Part shown: piece after piece, positions 1 through 6,637 of the stretch
How the letters are laid out: each line of letters begins with the position of its first letter
Numbering within the stretch: the first letter of the stretch is position 1
NCBI GenBank assembly: GCA_903837255.1
Contig: CAILTZ010000701.1
Location: forward strand, 1 to 13,086
DNA: 13,086 nucleotides
Source of the DNA: an uncultured Pirellula sp.
GTDB taxonomy: Bacteria > Planctomycetota > Planctomycetia > Pirellulales > Pirellulaceae
Direction: 5' to 3'
Notes under the pieces: model-generated
What the model was told of the DNA's origin: nothing
Database searches by the model: none
What the model saw: the letters and a program-made list of their open reading frames with translations, nothing else
Translations under genes and position numbers: made by a program

Positions 1-97
<97 letters not shown>

Positions 98-104
98 GCG
101 CGTG

Positions 105-123
105 CTTACTCCTTACTCCTTAC
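105..123. repeat. Short heptamer repeat overlapping the ppc stop codon
   Basis: CTTACTC occurs twice in tandem (105-111, 112-118), followed by a partial third copy (119-123). The complement of the ppc stop codon (120-122) lies in the partial copy. On the ppc strand this reads as TAAGGAG-type units, so in-frame or alternative stops lie immediately after the true stop. It is probably a slippage product related to the adjacent hexamer array. Confidence 0.8.
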
Positions 124-2933
124 CCCGTCGTTCCGAGTCCGCTGGCGATCGCATTGACGGTCAAAAGCAACTGTGGAATCAATTGCTCGGCCTCTTTGGT
201 CTGCTGCATGCGATGGTAACTCCGCCACATCTTGAGCAAATCGATCTGCTGATAGTGCAACACGCGCAAACCGCTCGACCGGAGATTCATCATCCGCTGG
301 ATGTTTGGACGCCGCTGGGATAACGGCCCTCCGTAAATGAGCTCGATCATTTCCCGCGTCCGCTGCAATTCGCTCTCAATCGTCCCCATAAAGGATCCTC
401 GCAGCGAGTCATCCTCGACCATGCTCGCATAGGCTCGCATGATCTGCAGGTCCGTAGCTGCTAAACTCGTCGCAACATTGCTTATCAGGTAATGACAAGG
501 TGCCCAGCGATTCATCGTGTGTTTCAATTCTTCGAAGTTCTCCGGCGCGGTCTGCTGCAACTTCTCCAACGCAGTTCCTACACCAAACCAGCCTGACAAA
601 AAGAATCTGGCTTGTCCCCAACTGAACACCCAAGGAATCGCTCGCAGGTCCGCAAGCGACTGCTGCCCGGTGCGCCTCGAAGGCCGCGAACCGATGCGAC
701 TCTGCTCGATCGCATCGATCGGTGTGGCTTGCCGAAAAAAGCTCACAAACCCCTCGCGATGGATCAGCTCGGTATAAGTTTCCCTAGCCCATCCTGCCAA
801 CTCCGTTAATGAATCCTCAAGAGGATGCTCGCTGGAATCTGTTTGCAAATCCAACAACGTCTTTCTGGCAACCCCCGCCAAGAACAGCTCCAAGTTGTAG
901 ATCGCCGTGGACTGATGCGCATACTTCTGAGGAATCGTCTCTCCCTGCTCGGTCAAACGCAAATCGCCCCGGAGCGACTCGCTAGGAAGCGATTGAATAA
1001 ACCGATTCGTCGGACCTGCTCCCCGGCTGATCGTCCCCCCGCGTCCATGAAAGAAACGGACCCTCACCCCGTACATCTTCCCGACCCGCACCAACTCCCT
1101 CTGCGCACGGCGCAGGTTCACCAGACTTGCCAGGATCCCACCATCCTTGTTGCTGTCGCTGTACCCAATCATCACTTGCCCAACGGCGTCGCTATCCCCG
1201 CGCTGATGCTGAATCGATCGCATACTTCGCTGCGTTATCGGATGACGCAAAAACGCATCGTAAATCTCCGGACTGTGATGCAAATCGTCCACCGTCTCGA
1301 ACAAGGGTACCACAGGCAACGGACACTCCAAGCCATCGGCGGTCTCTCGCATCAATCCAACTTCTCTGGCTAACAAATACACGACTAACAAGTCCGACGC
1401 GTTGCGTGTCATGCTCACTATCAAACATCCCAAACCGTCACACCCATACGCGGCACTGTATTCCTTGAGCACACGCAGCGACGAGAGAACCGCGTCGGCT
1501 TCCTGCCCCAGCGAAACGTCCGGTCTAGCAAACGGACGCTTGGACTCCAGTTCCCGATGAAGCAACTCCAATCGCTCGGCTTCGGTCCATTGCGAAAAAT
1601 TCGTACGGCTAAAGCCTGCCGCCACAAGCAACTGCTCAACCGCCCGATCGTGGAAAGCGCTATTCTGGCGAACATCGAGCACCGCCAAGTGAAACCCAAA
1701 TGTCTGTACCACTCGCATTAGCGGTTGCACTGCATACTCGGCGACCCGCCGCTGACCAGAGGCGACCAGGCTCTGGTACAAAAGCTTCAAGTCACCCAAC
1801 AGTTCGGCGTATCGCTGGTAGGTTGGCGGTGCATCCACCGTGATCTTGTTTAGCGATTCGTCTACCTTGGGCAACCTGGCAAGCATCGTATTGATGAACT
1901 GCCGCCAAGGCTCGTTCGGATTTCGATCAATCGCTCGCTTGCCAGCAGCCCCCAACCGATCCGCTGCCGAGGCCAAAGCCTGCAGGAACTCCGGATTGGG
2001 CCTCTGCCAATAGGCCGAAAGACTCAGCAGACGCGCAAGTTGCTGCAGCTGACGCTGCACCAGTCCCAGAGCACTGCTACGCAGCTCGAGCAAACTCTGG
2101 CGAGTCACCTCGGCTGTCACCAAAGGATGCCCATCGCGATCCCCCCCAACCCAGGTCCCAAAGGTCAAACTAGGAAACACCAACGGGTCATCAAACACCG
2201 ACGGATCCAAGCCCACGGCGGTCCAAGCCTTGCGCAACCGCTGATCCAACGGACGCAACACCGCCGGAAATACCTGCGTCAAATAGTCCAAGACGTTGCG
2301 GCGCTCGGACTGGATATCCGGCTTATCCAGATAGATCTCGCCGGTTCGCCACAGAATGGCTAACAAGGCTTTGACGGCAAAGTCGTTCTCCTCGCTCAAT
2401 GGATGCTCGCCTGCGCCAGTCTCACTGGCTAATTGACGATGCAGTTGTAACCGTTCGTAGAGACGGCGGTGATGGGCTAACACCGTCGCTCGCTTGGCTT
2501 CCGTCGGATGCGCAGTCAATACCAACTCGACTCGCAACTTGGGCAACTCTTTGGCGATCTGCTCGGCCGTCCATCCCTGCTCCTTGAGCTTCCGGAGCGA
2601 ATCACCCCATAACGCTGGCAAAGCATCCATGCCCGACTGCTGCTCGATCGAACTGCGAAACTGATCGGCCGCATTCTGCTCTGCCATCCCCAGTAGCTGG
2701 AACGCAATCGAATAAGCCTGGGTCAAATGCACCGACTGGCTCAGTCCCCCAGCCGGGAGCAAAACCTCGCTAGAGACAGGCAAAAGACCAGCAAGTGCGC
2801 TTTCACCGGATTCCTCAAGCACCTCACGAAAGCAAGCCAATATCCAATCCCATTGGCTTCGAAGAATCTCCTCATTCAGCGCCAAAACACTTTCAACAAC
2901 CATCGAATAGGTTCCAAAATAGCGAGTTAACAT
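120..2933 (-). CDS. ppc: Phosphoenolpyruvate carboxylase
   Basis: Cytoplasmic enzyme that carboxylates phosphoenolpyruvate with bicarbonate to oxaloacetate and phosphate, refilling the TCA cycle. The 937-residue length fits the bacterial family (E. coli about 883). Visible signatures: the VLTAHPTEAKR segment with catalytic His142; GYSDSNKDGG with Lys596; FFHGRGGTISRG with His629, Arg631 and Arg637; IGSRPSRR around Arg750 followed by LRAIPWVFSWGQ; and a complete C terminus ending GLGTTG. The start at 2933 gives a short N-terminal lead; Met11 is a possible alternative. The usual C-terminal Asn that binds the feedback inhibitor (E. coli Asn881) is Thr935 here, and residues aligned by eye with E. 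coli Lys773 and Arg832 also appear changed (Ala826 and a His near 893). The Arg587 equivalent is kept. The gene diverges from its right-hand neighbour and has no operon partner in the window. Confidence 0.97.
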   Translation of the reverse strand: MLTRYFGTYSMVVESVLALNEEILRSQWDWILACFREVLEESGESALAGLLPVSSEVLLPAGGLSQSVHLTQAYSIAFQLLGMAEQNAADQFRSSIEQQSGMDALPALWGDSLRKLKEQGWTAEQIAKELPKLRVELVLTAHPTEAKRATVLAHHRRLYERLQLHRQLASETGAGEHPLSEENDFAVKALLAILWRTGEIYLDKPDIQSERRNVLDYLTQVFPAVLRPLDQRLRKAWTAVGLDPSVFDDPLVFPSLTFGTWVGGDRDGHPLVTAEVTRQSLLELRSSALGLVQRQLQQLARLLSLSAYWQRPNPEFLQALASAADRLGAAGKRAIDRNPNEPWRQFINTMLARLPKVDESLNKITVDAPPTYQRYAELLGDLKLLYQSLVASGQRRVAEYAVQPLMRVVQTFGFHLAVLDVRQNSAFHDRAVEQLLVAAGFSRTNFSQWTEAERLELLHRELESKRPFARPDVSLGQEADAVLSSLRVLKEYSAAYGCDGLGCLIVSMTRNASDLLVVYLLAREVGLMRETADGLECPLPVVPLFETVDDLHHSPEIYDAFLRHPITQRSMRSIQHQRGDSDAVGQVMIGYSDSNKDGGILASLVNLRRAQRELVRVGKMYGVRVRFFHGRGGTISRGAGPTNRFIQSLPSESLRGDLRLTEQGETIPQKYAHQSTAIYNLELFLAGVARKTLLDLQTDSSEHPLEDSLTELAGWARETYTELIHREGFVSFFRQATPIDAIEQSRIGSRPSRRTGQQSLADLRAIPWVFSWGQARFFLSGWFGVGTALEKLQQTAPENFEELKHTMNRWAPCHYLISNVATSLAATDLQIMRAYASMVEDDSLRGSFMGTIESELQRTREMIELIYGGPLSQRRPNIQRMMNLRSSGLRVLHYQQIDLLKMWRSYHRMQQTKEAEQLIPQLLLTVNAIASGLGTTG

Positions 2934-3011
2934 GCGTGAGAGGAGCCCCTACTTTAGCCGTTTTCTACTAGGTTTACCACTCGCAATGCCTCAAACCAAT
3001 CTTCTAAATGA

Positions 3012-3248
3012 ATCCCGCTGGTGCTCGCCGATGGCTCAGAGCTTGGACTCAAGCACGGTAGTCACTTGGATTTCAACCAAGGCCACTTCAACGGCTACCA
3101 ACTCGATAAGCCCAACGAACACTACGGACTTTGCAGTCGCCCGGCAAACGGCAATGCCCACATGAGCAACCTCTTGCTGTTGATGGCTCAGCGGATGGGA
3201 GTCGAAATGGACCAATTTGCCGACAGCAATCGAGCGATTGAATTGTAA
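3012..3248 (+). pseudogene. C-terminal remnant of a DUF1552-like protein
   Basis: An open frame follows a stop at 3009-3011 and ends at TAA 3246-3248, encoding about 78 residues that begin [18 protein letters not shown]. The segment resembles the end of DUF1552 proteins, which finish with a 'lvLAG..gglKhGrH' stretch, then a '.nLLL.ma..mGv....FadS' stretch. Here these read [10 protein letters not shown] and [23 protein letters not shown]. The only start codon in the conserved part is a GTG at 3021 with no ribosome binding site, and no upstream frame continues the protein. I therefore read it as the surviving 3' end of a gene whose N-terminal several hundred residues are gone. DUF1552 proteins are common in planctomycetes, with unknown function. 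The family assignment is from memory of its motifs; an independent small protein is the alternative. Confidence 0.6.
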
Positions 3249-3317
3249 GTGAATTGTAAGTTCGCAGATCAATGCGATCTCAAACCCATGGGCACCTATC
3301 CCAACGACCGGTGACTG

Positions 3318-4595
3318 ATGAAAAACTCTACTTGCTTAACCACCTTTTTGTATTTCGTTCTTTCCCTGGGTGCTTGCGTTTTTGCTGACGAGCCTTATCG
3401 GCCCGAGGCTGGCAAGTTTCCGGCTATCGAAAAGGCACATAGTTATCGCGGCGAGTTGGTGTTTGTGGATCATGCCAACCGTCGAGGGAGCATCCGGTTG
3501 CAAGGTTCGGGGATGTTTTTCCGCAACGATCCGCATCCTTTCGCCATGCTGCCTTACGGCATGATCCGCTACCGAGGCGCGCCTGCCGATCTGCGGGATA
3601 TCCCCCTCGGGACCGTGATGCACGTTCGAGCATTTCTTCCACCCGATCCCAAGATCTCCAGCGTGCCTGTCTTGCCCGTGGACAACAAGGATAAAGACGC
3701 AAACCACAACCGTGGGGCCGGAATACTCCCCGCCGAAAACCACGTACTATTGCTCGAGGACGAGCTGAGTTACTGCCAGCGCGAGGGCAAGGTCTGGAAG
3801 CTCAAAGAGCTCGATATTCAAAACTTACAGGGCAGCCTCGTCGCGTGTCGTGAAGCGAAACAAGGGGGCGAGGGCAAGCCGAACGAAGAGAAGCCGAACG
3901 AAGAGAAGTTCACCTTCGATGCCTCGACTCGCATTTGGCGCGGTCGAGAATGCCTTGGGATCGAGGATTTGATCGACCAGGGGTTGTGGCCTTCGGAAGG
4001 AAAGAAGTCCTTGGCAGACCAATCCGTATTGTTGGGGATTACCTGGAAGCCAACCCCGGGGGGTGTGTTCACTCGCTTTCATGTTTCCGACATTTGGTTC
4101 GACGACGTGGCCACGGAGCGAGCCGCACACCATCAGACCCAGACGCACAACGCGTTCATCAAAAGCCGCTGGATGCCCGCTTGGATCGATTCGGTCGAGT
4201 ATGGCAAGTTTGGGCAAGCGACGGTTACGGCCACCCTCTTTGGGGGCATGGACCCATCGCTCTATGCAGATTTCAAACAGAGTGTTCCGGCGATGATGGG
4301 TTCGGTTGAAAACACGCTCAAGCATACTCATGGTGCTTATGGACCAGCGCACATGGCATCCAGAGGCTCGATCGTGGAGGTGATTCAGGCACCTGGAGAG
4401 CCGCCTCTTGGCAGCAGTGGAATCCAAATCAAGTTGGATACGGATTTGATCATAGAGGGGATTAGGCCAGGACGGATTGTGCGAGTTCGGCCCAACAACT
4501 GGCCGCTGGTCGAGTTACCTCGCGAGGAGTACTTGAACGACGCCGAGAACCTTGAGGAGCGATTCCCATCCCCGGCGATCTTCCCCAAGTACTGA
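3318..4595 (+). CDS. Exported protein of unknown function
   Basis: I do not recognise a named family. The 425-residue product starts with a clear signal peptide (hydrophobic residues 8-22, likely cleavage after CVFA, residue 23), so it is probably exported. The body is soluble with alternating beta-like stretches. YRGELVFVDHANRRGSIRL (43-61) and the LPYGMIRYRG to LGTVMHVRAFLPPD segment (78-110) look like a small beta-barrel. A charged linker at 184-197 contains KPNEEKPNEEK, and a histidine-rich stretch HHQTQTH lies at 271-277. Residues 133-142 read GAGILPAENH, possibly derived from a dispersed repeat. The ATG at 3318 has no obvious Shine-Dalgarno site but places the signal peptide at the N terminus. 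The last seven codons fall inside a 200-bp repeat whose second copy lies 6.9 kb downstream. Its co-direction with the sulfatases is compatible with read-through, but 445 bp separate them. Confidence 0.85.
   Translation: MKNSTCLTTFLYFVLSLGACVFADEPYRPEAGKFPAIEKAHSYRGELVFVDHANRRGSIRLQGSGMFFRNDPHPFAMLPYGMIRYRGAPADLRDIPLGTVMHVRAFLPPDPKISSVPVLPVDNKDKDANHNRGAGILPAENHVLLLEDELSYCQREGKVWKLKELDIQNLQGSLVACREAKQGGEGKPNEEKPNEEKFTFDASTRIWRGRECLGIEDLIDQGLWPSEGKKSLADQSVLLGITWKPTPGGVFTRFHVSDIWFDDVATERAAHHQTQTHNAFIKSRWMPAWIDSVEYGKFGQATVTATLFGGMDPSLYADFKQSVPAMMGSVENTLKHTHGAYGPAHMASRGSIVEVIQAPGEPPLGSSGIQIKLDTDLIIEGIRPGRIVRVRPNNWPLVELPREEYLNDAENLEERFPSPAIFPKY
3876..3905 (+). repeat. In-frame 15-bp tandem duplication
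   Basis: AAGCCGAACGAAGAG occurs twice back to back, encoding KPNEE twice within a charged linker of the exported unknown protein. The two copies are identical, which points to a recent slippage duplication that keeps the frame. Confidence 0.95.
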
Positions 4596-4774
4596 AACAT
4601 TGTGCTACAGGCATCTAACCACTGAAGTCTTGCGACTCCAGCTACGGATGCAAGGCGCCAGCTACGGGCCGTGAGCCGCATGGCGCCAGCCGCGGGTGAT
4701 TGCCAGGACACGGCCAAAGCCCCTTCTAGCAGGCTCATTGGATTTCAGCCAAGCACGCGTTGTTTTCGATCAGC
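4574..4774. repeat. Left copy of a ~200-bp direct repeat flanking the sulfatase genes
   Basis: This stretch matches 11520-11719 in the same orientation with about 19 differences over 200 bp by eye and one single-base gap near the right end. It starts inside the last codons of the upstream gene (encoding AIFPKY and the stop) and continues into the intergenic region. It includes two internal GC-rich subunits around GCCAGCTACGGG and GCCAGCCGCGGG, separated by CCGTGAGCCGCATGGC. Such GC-rich segments resemble dispersed intergenic repeats I associate with planctomycete genomes, so it may be a multi-copy element rather than a private pair. No transposase is linked to it. Confidence 0.93.
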
Positions 4775-5040
4775 GTTCGCCCCTTCGTTTCGGAGCCCAG
4801 AACTCAAGCGATGTGCATGGGACAACTCACTGATTGAGGACCAATAGCAGATTTCCCCAGCATTTAACGTGCGATTGCTCTGTTTTACAACCGGCTCACT
4901 GATTTCCGGATAGAATCCCGCAGTAGCTTCAATGGTCAGCTGCAAATGTCGCATTCCCCCGATCAATGCATATAAAAACCAATTCTTATTGGGGCCAAGG
5001 GCCTTCATTGAATTGACCAATCCATCACGAGGTATCCACT
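4775..5040. other. Intergenic region upstream of the first sulfatase
   Basis: With the preceding repeat, this completes the 445-bp gap between the exported unknown protein and the first sulfatase. No open frame here looks coding. A perfect small hairpin, CCAAT-TCTT-ATTGG, lies at 4979-4992. A TATAAA-like hexamer lies at 4971-4976, but no convincing -35 element stands at the right distance. The sulfatase operon promoter is probably in this stretch, but I cannot place it. Confidence 0.4.
5029..5032 (+). promoter_or_regulatory. Shine-Dalgarno site of the first sulfatase
   Basis: GAGG lies 8 bases before the ATG at 5041 and supports that start. The other genes in the window lack an equally good site, so this one stands out. 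Confidence 0.6.
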
Positions 5041-6582
5041 ATGAAACGATTCGAGCTTCTACTTCTCTTTGTGTTCTTGGTTGTCGTTGGTTCAGATCCA
5101 TTGTCTGCGCAGACCACGAAGCCCAATATCCTTGTCATTATGGGTGACGATATAGGTATTTACAACCTTAGTACGTACCATCAGGGGATGATGGGGTACA
5201 GCACGCCAAATATTGACAGGATTGCCAATGAAGGCGGAAAGTTCATGAACTACTATGCCCAGCAGAGTTGCACCGCTGGTCGCTCGGCGTTTATCACCGG
5301 TCAGCTTCCGTTTAGAACCGGACTGAGCAAGGTGGGACTCCCAGGTGCCGACCTTGGTCTACGCAAGGAAGATCCAACGATCGCAGAGTTGCTCAAGCCT
5401 CTGGGGTACACAACCGGACAGTTCGGTAAAAATCATCTTGGTGACAAGGATGAGTTCCTTCCATCCAATCACGGCTTCGATGAGTTTTTCGGAAACCTCT
5501 ATCACCTTAATGCCGAGGAAGAGCCTGAAAACGAGGACTATCCGAAGAGCCCCGATTTTAAAAAGAAGTTCGGTCCCCGAGGTGTGATCCATAGTTACGC
5601 CGATGGCAGGATCGAGGATACCGGCCCGTTGACCAAAAAACGCATGGAAACGATCGACGAGGAAGTGCTTGACGCCACGCAGGATTTCCTTTCACGCGCG
5701 AAGAAATCCGAAAAACCATTTTTCTGCTGGTTCAACACGACTCGAATGCACAATTTCACTCATGTAAAAGAAGAGAGTCTCGGTAAGACAGGACTTGGTT
5801 TCTACGCCGACGGTATGGTCGAGCACGATGCTCTTGTTGGCAAGCTGCTCAAGACCCTTGATGATCTTAACCTGGATAAAAACACCATTGTCATCTACAC
5901 AACGGACAACGGTCCGATGGTTTGCCTATACCCCGACGCTGGTACGACACCCTTCCGCGGCGAAAAGAACACCAATTGGGAAGGGGGTTGGCGTGTTCCT
6001 GCAATGATACGTTGGCCAGGTGTGATCAAACCAGGCACAACGTTCACCGATATTTTCGCAGGCGAAGATTGGCTTCCCACCATTTTAGCAGCTGCAGGAG
6101 ATTCGAATATCAAGGAAGAACTCCTCAAGGGACATAAGGCTGGCGACAGGAGCTTCAAGGTCCATCTCGACGGATATAACCAAGTGGATTACCTGTCTGG
6201 CAAGAGTCCGAAAGGGAAACGCGATGAGTTTTTCTTTTTCAGCGATGATGGGGATCTTCTTGCCTTACGTTACCAGCGATTGAAAATCCACTTCATGATC
6301 CAGGAAGCCACAGGCATCGATGTCTGGCGCCGACCTTTCACCACACTGCGGGCCCCGATCTTCTTTGATCTGGAAGTGGACCCGTTTGAGCGAGGCCAAG
6401 AGGGCATGGGTTACAACGATTGGTGGTACCGCCGATCCTACATGGCCGTACCGATTCAAAACATCGTTGGCAAGACGCTGATGACCTTCAAGGATTTCCC
6501 ACCTCGACAGAAGCCTGCGAGTTTCACGATTGATCAAGCGATGGAGGCTCTTACTCGCAGCACTTCGCAGGGCAGCAAATGA
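5041..6582 (+). CDS. Exported sulfatase, formylglycine type (arylsulfatase-like)
   Basis: A 513-residue sulfatase that hydrolyses sulfate esters; the substrate is unknown. Residues 1-24 form a signal peptide with a hydrophobic core ending SAQ, so it acts in the periplasm or outside. Family hallmarks: NILVIMGDD with metal ligands Asp36-Asp37; SCTAGRSAFITG with Cys77, predicted to become formylglycine, and Arg81; GQFGKNHLGD with Lys130 and His132; His237 in TRMHNFTH; and VIYTTDNGP with Asp289-Asn290, followed by a lysine in RGEKNTNWEGG. The cysteine motif is C-x-A-x-R rather than the commonest C-x-P-x-R. The C-terminal FPPRQKPASFTIDQ tail is typical of one bacterial arylsulfatase group. It is the first gene of a three-sulfatase run, 55 bp before the next start with no terminator visible between. 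It is only distantly related to its two neighbours. Confidence 0.93.
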   Translation: MKRFELLLLFVFLVVVGSDPLSAQTTKPNILVIMGDDIGIYNLSTYHQGMMGYSTPNIDRIANEGGKFMNYYAQQSCTAGRSAFITGQLPFRTGLSKVGLPGADLGLRKEDPTIAELLKPLGYTTGQFGKNHLGDKDEFLPSNHGFDEFFGNLYHLNAEEEPENEDYPKSPDFKKKFGPRGVIHSYADGRIEDTGPLTKKRMETIDEEVLDATQDFLSRAKKSEKPFFCWFNTTRMHNFTHVKEESLGKTGLGFYADGMVEHDALVGKLLKTLDDLNLDKNTIVIYTTDNGPMVCLYPDAGTTPFRGEKNTNWEGGWRVPAMIRWPGVIKPGTTFTDIFAGEDWLPTILAAAGDSNIKEELLKGHKAGDRSFKVHLDGYNQVDYLSGKSPKGKRDEFFFFSDDGDLLALRYQRLKIHFMIQEATGIDVWRRPFTTLRAPIFFDLEVDPFERGQEGMGYNDWWYRRSYMAVPIQNIVGKTLMTFKDFPPRQKPASFTIDQAMEALTRSTSQGSK

Positions 6583-6637
6583 TCGCATGACGCTTTCATC
6601 GAGCCGCGACAAACTCCTCTCTAATATCGGTAGATGT

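Noticed and set aside
825..1373. 182-codon plus-strand open frame inside ppc
   Set aside because: It is antisense to conserved PEP carboxylase motifs, with low-complexity His/Pro/Gln-rich composition typical of shadow frames.
4385..4738. 117-codon open frame on the minus strand across the end of the exported unknown gene and the left repeat
   Set aside because: It is antisense to a well-supported gene and otherwise made of repeat sequence; no domain or start signal is visible.
4866..4878. 13-base match (AACGTGCGATTGC) to 11960-11972, beyond the ends of the 200-bp repeats
   Set aside because: About one 13-base match is expected by chance in a window this size. The distances from the repeat ends differ and surrounding bases align poorly, so I do not extend the repeat to include it.
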